Assembly (NCBI RefSeq): GCF_023278565.1
Contig: NC_064672.1
Span: forward strand, 2,976,001-3,040,000
DNA: 64,000 nucleotides
Direction: 5' to 3'
Source of the DNA: Colletotrichum lupini
Lineage: Eukaryota; Ascomycota; Sordariomycetes; Glomerellales; Glomerellaceae
In this document: positions 47,534-60,024 of the stretch, one piece after another
Layout of the letters: each line of letters starts with the position of its first letter
How positions within the stretch are numbered: the first letter of the stretch is position 1
Position numbers and translations under genes: made by a program
The notes under the pieces: generated by a model
Seen by the model: the letters and a program-made list of their open reading frames with translations, nothing else
What the model was told of the DNA's origin: nothing
Database searches by the model: none

Positions 47534-48445
47534 CTATTTGGTGACATCCTTGAGGTAGCTGTTGTCATGGTCAGTGGGTGAGTCTTGAGTAAGATCTTGA
47601 GTGGCAGTGAAAACGTACGCAATGAGGTCGTTGCGGTCCTTCTCCTTCTTGAGACCACCGAACGCCATCTTGGTGCCGGGAATGTACTTCTTGGGGTTCT
47701 CGAGGTACTCGAACTGTACGAAGGCTCATGGTTAGCAGAGCAATGAGATTGAACGTCGTCGGAAGAGCTTACGAGAGTCTGGTCGTTCCACTCGATGCCC
47801 TTCTTCTTGTTGGCGTCGGTGTAGGAGTAACCCTCGACGGAGCCGGTCTTGCGGCCCCAAAGGCCGTGCAGAGCAGGGCCGATCTTGTTGCCGCCGTCGG
47901 CCTCGACGGTGTGGCACTGAGCGCAACGGGTCTTGAAGAGGTTGGCACCCTTCTTAGCGTCACCTAGATTCCTCGCGGTCAGTTCACTGGTCTGGGTAGG
48001 TGATGTGTATTCCGCGACAGATTTCGTTGTTCGCTTGGATTGAGTCCCGATGAGAGCCCGACCGCCCGTAGTGAGCACTCGTCGTGAGCGTATACGCTGC
48101 TTCGCCGCCCCTGTCGACGCCTCCTTGTGTCTCGCTCATCGGGCCCCTGTTTTTTGCCCCATCAAGCGAGATGCCAGGAAATTGGCGCAAGATGTCGGAG
48201 GTGCTAGGAGAAACGAATCGCAGAAGACGGAGGTGTCGCACGAGGTGAAATCGAAGCCGAATTGGCCCGCGAAGCAGTTCCGAACCGTTCCAGACTCAGC
48301 GAGGGTAACTTCGCTGCTCAATGGCTCGTGGCGGATTGAGGCGCTCGGAGGGTTGGGCAATCATCGGGGATCCGGAAAGCAAAGCGAAAACGGACGGAGA
48401 GGACGGCGCGCGCGCGTGAGGTGAGAGAGACTTACCACCAGCCAT
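47534..48445 (-). CDS. CYC1: Cytochrome c
   Basis: Four exons on the minus strand: 48445-48436, 47963-47773, 47713-47619 and 47558-47534, giving 106 aa. The sequence opens [20 protein letters not shown]; the haem motif CAQCH is at 17-21, and the axial Met lies in [24 protein letters not shown] and the C-terminal helix [14 protein letters not shown] are standard. It is the soluble intermembrane-space carrier moving electrons from complex III to complex IV. Exon 1 is only 10 nt (ATG plus seven bases), and intron 1 is 472 nt (47964-48435), several times longer than other introns here. Splice phases all agree (10+191+95+25 nt). Paired CCAAT boxes upstream suggest control by the HAP/CCAAT-binding complex. 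It is divergent from the mitochondrial protein gene at 49690. Confidence 0.94.
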
Positions 48446-49689
48446 TTTGACGGATTATAGGATAATTAAAAGATTTGAAAAGGGGTATCAGGTAGAAGGT
48501 GCAAAAGAAGAATGTCTTTTGCAGGTCGTCAAGGAGGTCGTTTGGGGTGTAGATGGTTGAGGGTGAGGAATGGAGGAAGAAGGGGGAGAGAAAAACTTTC
48601 AGAATCGGATCGGACCAAGAAAAGAAAAAGACGAGACGACAGCACGGCAAAAAAAAGGCTATCCGATTTTAATTATGACAACAACCCGGCGGAAAGGCAC
48701 CTGGCGACGTACCCAGCACACGCCGCAACGAGAGAAAAAAAGCCTGGAATGAGCTCACTGAACCTGGGTACCGCGGCGCACAAGCCACACGGTGTGGCGA
48801 CGCGACCGCCAATCAGATGTGCAGCATTGGTCAGAAGGTGATGCGTCTGGGGGTCGCTACCCGGGCAAAACCGGATACTGCTCCCGGAAGAACGCTTTCT
48901 CCGCTGCGCCTCGGTGTTCTGGTGACGGGACCAGCTCGCTTTTTGGCAGGAGTGCCAGGTCAACGACTCAACCAACGGGGCGGCGCGGCGGGCTAGCGGG
49001 GACCTTTGTCGGTGTCCCTGCCACTAGCATTTTTTTTGGTCTTTTATCTCTCACTTGTTCCTCTTAGGCTGTCGCCAACATCCCGTTTGCCGAGCTTCGA
49101 CTGGGATTCCTAAATCTGCCCATATCCGTGCTTTCTGGCCTCTTCCACCTCGGCATCTGTTTGTTCCAGATCCCGAACTGTCAATCTTGCAGCCAATAAT
49201 AGCTGTAGTGTTAATGCTGATGCTGCTACACACGAGACAGAGTAGCCGTATGGTCATCGCGATCGTCCATTGAAGTGAGCAAGGGGGGTTTTTCCTATGG
49301 GTCAGGTACGTACCCGTACATGCGCCCAGATGCGCGACGGGGGTAGTTCGGCGACCCTTTAGCTTCCAGCCTCTCATCATACCTTACCTGAGCTCCACTG
49401 TAACTTTTTGGAGCAGAGAAATTCTTCTGGAGCTTCGATTTTTCCAGCCCCGACCGATCCTGCCGGCGCGCACCTGATGATCCCGTTGATCCATACCAGA
49501 GCCTCAATGACGCTGTGAAACAGACGCCTGACCCCCGAAAGTCTAAACCATCGCCGTCCAGGTGACCTACTTTGTTCCTTGACCGCCGTCCTTCGCAACG
49601 TCGGCAAACATCGGGCAAGGCAACGTTGCGAGGGTCCAGCACCATTTCTTTGCCGCCGCTGCTTTCATAGTGGCAAACCAACAACATCA
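48446..49689. promoter_or_regulatory. Shared upstream region of cytochrome c and the 49.7 kb mitochondrial gene
   Basis: About 1.2 kb between two divergent nuclear genes for mitochondrial proteins. No gene is supported in it. It is A/T-rich next to the cytochrome c start and contains the CCAAT pair listed separately, plus the short inverted repeat CCACACGGTGTGG at 48785-48797. Confidence 0.5.
48809..48830. promoter_or_regulatory. Pair of oppositely oriented CCAAT boxes
   Basis: CCAAT lies on + at 48809-48813 (extended CCAATCAG) and on - as ATTGG at 48826-48830. They sit about 365-385 bp upstream of the cytochrome c ATG. The CCAAT-binding HAP complex is an established regulator of fungal respiratory genes; binding here is inferred. 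Confidence 0.55.
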
Positions 49690-50605
49690 ATGACGACCTC
49701 GGCCACAACCCTCCTCCCCAGGTTCCTCCTCCCCAGGTTCCTCCTCCCGGCCTTGAGCCCCATGTGGCGCGTAGCAGCGACCTCTACCGGTCGGCCGGCC
49801 GTAACGGGGGCCTCGGCGGCGCTCCGCCGGAACGCGGTCTGGACGATTCGGTACGCCTCGTCCAAGCCGACAAAGGCGGGCCAGAAGGGACCCCTCATCC
49901 TCGAGAAGCCGGCCAAGTTCAACCCGCCCTCCCACGGCGCCCGGTTGCCCAAGAACAATGGCCCGAAGCACTATGGCGGTCCTCTCAGCAACCAGGAAGT
50001 CCGCGCCCAGCGCACACGCGAGTATCCCGGCATGATGGCTCCCGAGGGGACGTGGGCGCATTGGTTCTTCAACAGCCGCAAAGTCCACCTCTTCATCTCC
50101 CTGGTCAGTAGAACTCAGTGTTCCTCCACTGGCAGGAACACACATATGCGGGACGTTGCCTGTTTGGACCAATGGGCTTAGCTAACATTGGATCCTCTAG
50201 GGAACACTCACGACGCTGGCCATCTCGACGTTGGTCCTCAACTTTTCCCAGACATCCCCGTTCAAGCACCTCCTGCCCCCCGCCTCCGAGTTCTGGAGCA
50301 GCCCCATCCAGTTCATCCGCACATGGGTACATGTGATGCAGCTCCACGAGCGCGACCGTAACGAAAAGGCCATTGCCGCGCACTCGCGCCACACCGACGA
50401 CGTCGCGAAGCGTCAGTACTACCGCAAGGTCCACGGACTGGACAAGGAGAACCCCATTGCCAACTTTTTGGGCATGAAGGAAGAGTCGGAGGAGGACAAG
50501 GCTGTGGCCGCTGCCGCGATGGAGGCCTCGCCCGTAGCTGGAGACGCCGAGGCGACGGCACCTGCAGAGAACGGGCAGAGGAAGAAGTGGCTTGGCATCT
50601 TCTAA
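49690..50605 (+). CDS. Conserved fungal mitochondrial membrane protein, function unknown
   Basis: Two exons, 49690-50103 and 50201-50605, give about 272 aa. The N-terminus is Arg/Ser/Leu-rich without acids over the first 55 residues and looks like a mitochondrial presequence ending near WTIRYASSK. A conserved-looking block, YPGMMAPEGTWAHWFFNSRK, leads into one membrane span (VHLFISLGTLTTLAISTLVL) that is split by the intron. After the span comes a matrix- or intermembrane-space-exposed helical part (FIRTWVHVMQLHERDRNEKA, DVAKRQYYRKVHGL) and an acidic/Ala-rich tail. I recall similar fungal proteins carrying unreliable names in databases; no enzymatic motif is present here. A 15-nt direct repeat near 49711-49750 gives the repeated FLLPRFLLP in the presequence. 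The ATG at 49690 was preferred over an in-frame codon at 49579 because it starts the presequence. Confidence 0.75.
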
Positions 50606-50815
50606 TTAAGATAAGAGAAGAGGAACCCATCCATGTGTAAGATGTAACGGGGGATGAGCACGCTATTTTTGTAATATACCCTCCACCGAACCATGTACAA
50701 CATGACACTACAAACCAGAACCGCCAATTGGTATCATGACTTTTGTCTCTCCATTGCCCATCCTGACATATCGCAAAACATTCAACCCCTTTCTCAAGCC
50801 CTAGGGATCGAACCC
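50606..50815. other. Short convergent intergenic
   Basis: Only 210 bp separate the stop codons of the mitochondrial protein gene (+) and RRP42 (-), so their 3' untranslated regions probably overlap. No other feature is seen. Confidence 0.5.
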
Positions 50816-52004
50816 TTAGGCCAGCTCTACCGCGGCAATCGCCTCCAGCACCTCGTCCGCGACGCCCCCCTTCTCCAGAACCTTGGAGATCATCCCCTCA
50901 ATCACGTGTACCTTGGTACCTCCTATAGGCGGCTTCCAAACTCCCTCCGCGGCCTGTCCCTGCGCAGCCGCCGGGACTGCCGGTGCCTTTGACGGTGTGC
51001 CCGCAAGACCGGTAGCCGGATTCACAGAGTTGGGCACGCCGGGCGCCGTCAACCTCGAAGGCGGGTCGACCGTCCGCACGGAGAGCAGCTTCAGCTGGCG
51101 ACCGTCAACGTCCATTCCGCCAGTCGAGGCGGCTGTCTTCTCCTCGGCGACCGAGACCGCCAACGCCGACTCCGCGACGGCGAGCTCCTCGCGCGCGGGG
51201 TCGAAGATGACGTTGCCGCCGACGGCGATGACGAGCAGTGTTATGGGCGGGCGCGAGCCGCCGTTGACTGGTGCGCTGCCGTCGCGGGGGTACAGGAACG
51301 TCGAGGCCTGCCAGTCGTCGTCGAACATGGGGTCTTCGTCGCCCTCTGACTTGAGGCGCGGGAGGCGGGTTGCGAGGAGCGAGAGGTGGGTTGTGAGTGA
51401 GAGGAGGGGCAGCGGGTAGGATAGAGGCGGGGAGATGAGGAGGATCTATTGGGATAGTGTGTTAGCGTCTAGTCTTCAAAGAGACAACGGTGTGTCTGTG
51501 TGTGTTGGGGGAGGAGATTGGGGAACAAACGTCTAGGTAGAGCTTCCAGTGGAACCGACTGTTGATCCGTAGCTTCTTGGTAAACTCTCCGTCAGCGAGC
51601 AACGCTTCGCTGAGCATGTTGGCAAGGAAAACAGTCGCGGCGTCGTCCTCCCTGGAGGCCGGGATCTCGACCGTTATCTCGAGCCAGTCAATGTTGCCCT
51701 TGACCTCCTCCTTCTTGCCCGCGTCTTTCCTCGTCTCTGGAGACTCCTCGCCGTCTACGTCTGCGCCAAACGGGCTGGCCGTCTTCTCGATCTCCGCCTT
51801 GACGCCTACGATGGCCTCCGTGCCATCGGAGAAGCAGATGCGCGCGCTGCCGTTGGTGCCGGGAAGAATGCCCGTCTCTGCGGTCAGGGGGCGGAACTGG
51901 TTTGCCTTGCGGCCGTCTGGGCGGATGGGCGGCGTGAGGGAGAGGGTCGAGTGGAGGTAGGCGAGCTCTGCCGGGGAGAGCAGAACCTGCTGTGCAGACG
52001 CCAT
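50816..52004 (-). CDS. RRP42: Exosome core subunit Rrp42 (RNase PH-like)
   Basis: Two exons on the minus strand, 52004-51531 and 51445-50816, give about 367 aa. The N-terminus (LSPAELAYLHSTLS, IRPDGRKANQFRPL, NGSARICFSDGTEAIVGVKA) is typical of the RNase PH-type ring subunit Rrp42/EXOSC7. Following the intron come ILLISPPLSYPLPLLSLTTH, FDDDWQAS and LLVIAVGGNVIFDPAREELA. The C-terminal HVIEGMISKVLEKG matches the last helix of the family. Rrp42 is one of six non-catalytic ring subunits of the RNA exosome, which degrades and trims RNA in nucleus and cytoplasm. The protein is longer than the yeast 265 aa, mainly by an acidic insert (residues ~75-95) and a Pro/Ala-rich insert before the last helix. 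The donor of its only intron is GTTTGT. Confidence 0.9.
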
Positions 52005-55000
52005 TGCTTTCTCTAGGTGTGGGGTTTTTTCTCTGTTTTCGTCCCTGTTCGCAGACTGGGTATAGTACTCGCGGAGTCTCGTGTAGTTCCTGGTCGAGCT
52101 TGCAACAGCTCAATGTCTCGTCAATTGGTCGTGGTTTCAGGGAAGCTCGATTTTTTTGGCGGGATGTGGTCGCAAAAAGTTGGTAGGATTTGGGCTTTCT
52201 ACCGAGCAAAGTCAAAGGAAGCAGGGGTTTTTTGATGGTGGGGTCCGCGGGGTGTGGGGCCGGCCGGTGCGAGCTGTCCGGATCGGTGGTTGTGGCGTGA
52301 GCTGTGGCTTGAACGGACGTCCACGATCAACGGCTTTACACGGGTTGAGCTTCACACGTCCACGTTCTTACCTCCAATATACCCACTTGGACGAATTCAT
52401 TCTCGCATTATAATTGAGGAAATATTGGAGACCAGGGAGCTTCTGCACTCCGCTGAAGTGAGCACTTAGAGACGCGCCCGCGGGGAGGAACATTCAACAC
52501 AAAACATGGAGTTTGGATCTTCAGCTCTACGGATTATCACCATACAGCTTCTTTCCAAAGTTTCTACTTTGACATATCTCTATACCGCACTGCTTGGCAT
52601 AACTTCATGTTATCATGCTATCTTTGTCCACTAGGATCGAGACGGGATTGCCAGTCCCAAAAGCATCTAATCGATCCTACGAAAATGGCTCTGATGTCTG
52701 GAGGCTAAGAACTCTTTTATAAAGTCTCAGGAGCTTAGTTACATTTGGGTCTTTAGATATCACGTTTGCTTCAGATCTTTGAATAGTTCTGAAGATGTGC
52801 TTCGCACTAGTCAAACACGAATTCATGGCGCTTGTCGGGCTCTCACTTCCACGATACGGCCACTCAGTCTAGGCTTTGAGAGCCATAGTATGATAACGCC
52901 GGTCAACGTATCCTATTCCGTTAATCTTGGGCCCATGCCAGACTGTTCCAGTTCTAAATTCGGTTGTTGCCATGGGCATGGCATAGCGCCATTCAAGATC
53001 ACCCATGTCAGACCGCAGAGAAGACACCACCCTCAAAGGAAAAGAAATCTCGAAAATTGCCAACGACATTGGAGGAAACCCGTCATATGCGATGAAATTG
53101 AGGAAGCAACAGAGTTCTGTTCCACATCCTCGCTGGTCGTGCCTGCTATCTTATCTAATCTACTTGGAAACCTTCATTTACAGTTGGCAGCCGACTCAGA
53201 CAGAGCTTACGAAGTGATAGCGACTCGCAGATCTGCGCCACCAAACGATAAGCGATCTACTTCAAAGATAATTAATAAGAGTACACGTGCGGTATGTAAA
53301 CTCTCATGAAAGCTGTAGGGAGCTGTCACCACGGAATACAATGCATTGTCTATCCTAGGATTACGAGCCAAGGCTTGAATTCGTTTCCCCCTCGATTCAC
53401 TCACGATGTCTACACTATGCCAATGCTTCTCTACATTTAACTCTATGTAAACGGCTAGTAAGACACAGCTTTGTGCTCGCCGAAATTTGAGTAATAGTTC
53501 CTACTCATTGATTCGCTTTCCCGATGATCTTTTGATACTCAGATATACCGGACCAAGTATCACAGCTATGGAGAGAATATCTACGTGATCATGCCTACTC
53601 CCAGAGAAGGATGGAACAGCTCCTCGATCGATGGAGGAGACGATAACCTGTAGCAGTCGAGTAGTTGAACCACTGCAAGTGACTTCAAAGGTCGCGATTG
53701 CCTCCCTACTATTTCCCCAATAGCGTGCGCGATTAGAAGGTTTGAATCTCTCTCAGTGGTACTAGTTGAACAGTACAAGACCTCTCACGTTTGGGAATGT
53801 TCACTGGGACTTACTTTTCTTCTCGTTAAGTCGGGGCTTTCCCACACTCTTGCTTTCTCCCTTTTCTAGCCTCGAGAATCTGATGCTCATCCATGACGAC
53901 GACACCAGAGGCCCGAAGCGACTGGGCAAACTCTTCCCGCCGCTCTACGAAGCGACATATATGCAGCTGAAGTGAAACAGAAATTCAGGCTAGATTTAAG
54001 TCTCTTGCGAACATCAACACCGGAGGTAACTTGTCATCGTCGTAGACACTTCAGTCAAGCATTTGCACAGCCAAGCTGAGAAAGCGTTGTCTTTGCCACG
54101 GAAAAGAAAGAAGAAGGAAAGAGCCCCAGATAGCCAATTGCAACTCACCTTCCCTTGACATCCTCGTTGCTGTCAGCAGTCATCAAACCCTCAACCCCTA
54201 CGCCGGACGAAGCTATTGTAGGCTAATGTCTAATTCACTTCACACTCCTTCCAGAGCGTGTCTGTATCTCGAAGAGCCGCCTCTACGTTGACCCTCCCTC
54301 CATCGCTTACAAGGCACATCCAGTAGCCAAATTCATGCGGTAGAAGACATTCAGCTGTGGAGTTCCATCCTTGTCATCGACGAAGTATCTTCTCGATTCC
54401 ACGATAACTCCGGAGCAAACCCCGAGCTCCAATGGCCGTCATCCCCCGGCAGGGTCTGATCTAGGCCCTCGATCATGCAAAGCCGGCTTAACGGAGAGAC
54501 GTGACAGAGGCCTGCGCTTTCATCTGAGAAGGGAGGTCACACCTATGATGGAGATGAAAGCACCCACAGTCGGGGATTGCATGATCGTGGCGCATCATCT
54601 GTCGGGTGACTGCAACTGTACAGGTAGAGTGACAGAGCGAGACGCCATGGGTAGGTCTCTGCCCTCAAGTCTTGTATTTGTGCCAGTCGGCGCGGTGCAG
54701 GTTCGTGCGACATGCCAACTTGTCTTCCCGCCATCCATGAACACTCACTCCGAGCTCCGAATTCCAGCATGTGAACATGTCTTCAGGGGCTGTTCACTCA
54801 CCCGCAAAGGAACCCAAATAGATTGCGTGAGTTTGCCAATATGGCACCATGAATGATAGAGGATAGGCAGCCTTCCAGACGCATAGGTGGTCATATCGCT
54901 TACTGGATTCGAGACCCAGAAGACCACAGTATTCGAATTGTTTCTGTTTCGTCACCGTGATGCTTACAAGAGAATCGCCCCCGCAGCTAGACAAGGGGGA

Positions 55001-58000
55001 GGAATTCTTCGCACTCACCAACATGGACAAATTTGAGAGAGCTGGAAAAAAAGTCTCTCCAACAAACAAAAGAACCCTAGTAAAAACTCCGAAATCTATG
55101 ACCCGTACGATCTTCACCCCTGGCGCCATCTAGATTGCCCGACCATCGCTTCACCCATCCCCGACGTCGACGTGTGAATACACTAACGAACATCCAAAAT
55201 TGCACTCCTTAGTCCTACTCCGAGGCTGATCTCCTCCCTAAGATGGCACTCGGCAGCCAGACCGATCTGTCTCTAACCGAGATATGCTTCCTTCATCGTG
55301 ATGAGACCTGCATGAAGAAAACGATCCGGTCGATTCGTGGAGCACAGCGCGTGTACGGGTCCCTCCGCTCTTGCGCGTTCACACTAGGAGACGAACGTCC
55401 AGCTGCTCTACCTATCCCAACTGCACAGCAGCATAAATCCTTGCTCGCCGGAGAGTAAGCCATCACGCCAAAAGGCCTCACGGTCCACGGATGCTGGCAT
55501 TCTCGACGCGATCTCCCGTCTCTCCCCTCATCGTCGGCATAGCTGAAAGGCGTCTCGGTGGCCTTGCACGACCCAGAGGCTAGGCAAGCCGAGCTGGTTT
55601 GATGCGCGGGCACCCGCATCCTCGTCCCATCCTCAGCAGACCGAAAGGCAAGGGAGGAGAAGAAGCGCCGCCACAGCTCGCCGCCGTGCTATCATCCCCG
55701 AATCGAAAGCTGCGACCTCCCGTCTTTTGCTTCCTGATATTCCAGGTAGCCGTAGCTTAGCTTCCTCCCCTCCTCCTCCAAAGCATCAAGCACCGAGCTC
55801 CCCCCATCGCTCCACATCCCACCGGTGTGGAGCCCAGCTCCCGCGCCGGAGGCTCGCCTTACCGGCCAGCAACATGCGGGCATGGCATGGCGTGGAGAGA
55901 GAAAGAAAAAGAAAGCCCGGAGACGGGGGGACCCTCATCGGTGAAGATTGGCAGTCTGTGCGACAGCTCACCGGCTGTTTCCGTCACAATCCGTGCTTTC
56001 TTTTTCTTCTCAAATTCTCAATTCTTGTTTCTCCCCAACCAACTGCCGTTGTGAATCCAAAAAGTCGAGCGCCACGGCAAAAAAAAGTGCCAACTTGCCA
56101 AGGGGTGTATGATGTATCACCTCCGAGACGCCCCCGGTCTCTTGTTCTTTGCAAACTCACATCTACCATACCAGTATCTTGCCCGCGGCCGCAGCCCCTG
56201 CGCGCCCCTGACTCTGGGCTCCTTCTCAAATTCTCACAACTTCAAAGCCGTGTCTACCCATCTGGACAAGATCAGCAATCTGTATCAAATAGCCGGTTAA
56301 TGTCCGTTAGAAACAAGAGCTCAAGGGGTGTGTTTTTCTTCACTGATCAACAAACCCCGAACTCCTGTCCACCTCGAACAGGGGGGGCAGTGAGATGACA
56401 GGGGAAGTAGAGTATGAACGGACGGTCTAGGCCCGGCGGCTCGGGAGATGGACGGGTTCCATTGATTGGATCCCCCCAAACAAAACTCCGTGGTTCCTCG
56501 CCGTTAGGTCCGGCCGGGGCCTTGCAAGGCAGGCCGCAAGAGAGATAGAGAGAGAGGGAGCGCGCGCCCGTCGCGGACGGAATCCGGCCCAAATTTCAGA
56601 GGAATCCCCGTTCCCCAATGAAAGCTCGCTGACAGCTTGCCAGGGCTCTCATCCTACCCCCCGGTAGCCCAGAAATGAGCCTCAAGATGAAATGATGAAA
56701 AGCAGTGTTGGTGATCTGTAAGCCAACCAACAATAGCTCGACAGCGCCCGCTCTCGAGCGAGAACTGGACTGCATTAGCAAGGATCGATTCCCCTTGACC
56801 TTGGTCCCAGCCAGAGGGAAATGCCCCTGGCAGATTCGGCAGGAAACGAAATAGCAAAAAGAAATGCCGAAGCAGGAACGAAGATGACAACCTCTCATTG
56901 GACTGCTGACCGGGCTTTACCTCCTTATTCGCCAGGGCTGGACCGGCTCACGGCTCACCTGGCTCGGTGACCTTTTCCCCCACTAAGCCATCATGGATCA
57001 AAGATGGAGGGGTGTTTTCTGCGATAAGAAATATCCCGTGAGGCTGGCTGACCCGACGGTGAGATGATGGTTGCCTCTTGCGAAAAAAAAGCAGGTTGAG
57101 AGCAAGAAAGTTTCTGCTTCATCAGGAGGACGATGGCTAAGGGCCAGGTGAGCCAGAATCGGTTCTATCGTTTCCCAAAGAGGTGGGTATGAGAGACCAC
57201 CAGCAACACATAAGCCGCCTGCCTTGTCATCAGCCCCCTTCCTGCGCCTTTCCTGCTCACGGTGTGGCCCGGTCAGCCCGGTCTGATGCAGGCCACACCT
57301 TCAATAGTCCAAGTCGGGACGGCACCAAGCCGGAGAGGGGAGCCCACAGGCGTGGAACGGCTGGATGTGGACGTGAGTGTAGGAAGAATCTTAGCTGAGC
57401 GTCTATTGTGTGTACTTTTGCCCCTACATTGGCTTGGGTGGCGAGAAGGAGAAGGAGATGGAAGGAGGAGGAGGCCGCAGAGGGAAAAGACCCTACCCTA
57501 CACTTGGCTCTGGGAGGCAAGATGGGCTGTTGAATGTTTGGCGTCGAGTGACTGAGTGACTGGTCGACGATGGCTGCACAGTTGAAAGGGAGGGGTCGCA
57601 ACCACCACACACAAGATTGGTGCAGAAGTATGGGAGGCAAGCCCGGCGCGAGGGTGTCTGCAAGGTTTAGCCCCCCCTTTCTCCTCACCCTCTCTCCCTA
57701 CCTAGAAATGGGACGACAGTGGTGTCGATGGTCGGAGTTCGATGGTGGTGGCCGGGAATCTGCACACTCGTGCATCCCGTCACAGATGCGTGCCTCTCCT
57801 TTGGGACAGAGCGTGGGAGGAGGAGAAGGGGGGAACAGGCCACATGGCGCCGTGGGCAGAATAGATAGCTAGTTCAAGACAAAGCTGGAGGCTTTTTTGG
57901 AGCGGACCTTCTTCTCACTCTCGTCGACCGGCGATGGTTGCTTGGTGGCGTTAGACTTGTCATTTCCTCTTGCTTTTCGATTCTAGTCTAAGCACTTGGT

Positions 58001-60006
58001 TGTCTGCATATCGGCGTGGTTTCCAGGCAAGGGGTGGAGGGGAATGGTTCGATTGGATTTGGATGAGTGAGGATGGTCTCTCGTTCATGCTTCTTGTCTT
58101 CCTTTCCTTGTTATTGTACGCTACCGAGACGCTGAGAGAGAGAATGTTTGACATTTCGCCACAAGAAGAGAAAACACGCCCACGAAAGAAGAAGAAAGCT
58201 GAGACTTACGAGGCCAACGGCGTCGAAGCGACCCTGCGGCGCGTGGTTTCGCGTTCCAGACGGGACACCACCCAACGGCGTCTTAACACCGGAACCGTTT
58301 GAAAAGAAAGGGTAGAATAATACCTCCATAGCAGAAGCGAGATGCAATACATGCCACTTGTAAAGTTGTAGATCCCTAGCTTCACACCAGCAGTCGATCA
58401 ACGTAGGTTACGTAACATTCACAGCGCGCAAGGCGAAAAAATAAAAGACTCAAGGAGAGGATGACCAGAGAGATGGTGTCGTCTATCACGATGTTTCCGA
58501 GACATTGCAACGCCCTCTCAATTTCCAAAGGCATACCTACCATCTTCGAATAGGCGCAGCTGATTAGGCCCAGGCGGTCGAGACGGAACCAAAGGCACGT
58601 ACTCCTTTTCGCCTGCTACGACCCTACGATCCTACTACCCCAACCTCACTTTCATTTCGTCGACGGGGGGCAGGCAAAATGCAGGACAACTCTTGCGTAA
58701 CTCCAAAAAATTGTGAGATGATATGGACGTATAGCACGATCACCGGCAGGCTCAAGGACCATTAAAGAAGTGATGAATGATTGGATACTCGCCGCTGTCG
58801 TCAGTTCTAGCCTCTAGGCCTCTGCAACCCTCCCTTCCCCCTCACGAAAGTTGACAGTCCTCGGAGGGCGCCGCCAGGGTATCACGGACCAACTGCGATG
58901 CGAGGGTTACGAGCCTCCCGAGCTCTCACCAGTGACCGAACCCATCATTGCCTTGCCTGCCTGTCTGCCTGCCCCAGAAACAGTCAGGACTGCGGTACCA
59001 TTCGTGTAACACCAAATCCCGAACCCCTCTCGCCCAAAGCATGTCGAAATAACTGAGCGATGGACAACTCGCCCCCCTCATTCGAGCCGACTTGACGTTT
59101 CGAGTAACGTGAAAATGACATAGATAACAAGAGTTATCAGCTGGATGATAATGGCTCAAAGACCATGCACGAAAAAGAGTCCCACAATGCCAAACTACCC
59201 GCATATCAAGTTCCCATCAACAAGGCGTCGCAGACCGAGACAAGTTTGTTTACTGCCCGCAGTCCAGTCCCACACAAAAAACGCAACGCCCGCCCGCTCG
59301 CCGCCGTCGCACCCCGAAACTTTTGTCAGTTATCACGACCGTTGCGTCAGATAGTCCTAGTCCTAGCACCATAAAATATTCCTTTCGTTTTCTGCCCGGA
59401 CCAGGCGTGGCCAGGTGAAGTAAGCGCTGTCCGAAGCGTCGCAGAGCCCTCCCCCCCAAGAAAAACCCCTTCCCTTCCCCCACACCCCCTGGAATTAAGC
59501 AGCAACCAGGCTAGAACGGCAGTGTCGGTCCTGTCGGATACGATAGTGTCCGGAGACTAGGCTGGGGGTGTCGGTTTGGTTTGCCAAGCCACGCGTCCCT
59601 TTCACAGTCATTCCCTCCCTCAGTCTCTAGAGTCCTAGACCCTCTGGAGTTTGCTAGTCCGAAATACCTCTTACCCATCCCCCAGAAAGACGTGCTCGCT
59701 TGCTGATACCATCATCATACTTGTAACGTGACCGTAAGCTCGAGGCCTGTAAGAGAGCCCTCTCCCCCCACCTCCTCGACGGGCTCCAGGAGACGCTAAG
59801 CAAAGCAGTGAGTGCGTGATCGCCTTGGAAGCAAGGTAAACCCCAGGTCCCCAAGGCTCACGAACCCGTAATGCTTACGAGGGCAATAAGCAGGCGGGCA
59901 GGCAACCACTAGCTCTCGACCATGCTCACCATCAACCAGAAACTGCATTCTTACGGTGCCAATGGCCCTGACATGTTCGGATATGCACGTCGCCCGTTAC
60001 GGTCAT

Positions 60007-60024
60007 TCTCTCTCTCTCTCTCTC
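60007..60024. repeat. (TC)9 microsatellite
   Basis: Nine uninterrupted TC units followed by a T-rich tail. No coding sequence surrounds it. Confidence 0.9.

Noticed and set aside
55727..56398. 223-codon + frame as a gene
   Set aside because: No recognisable domain or codon bias, with overlapping open frames on both strands.
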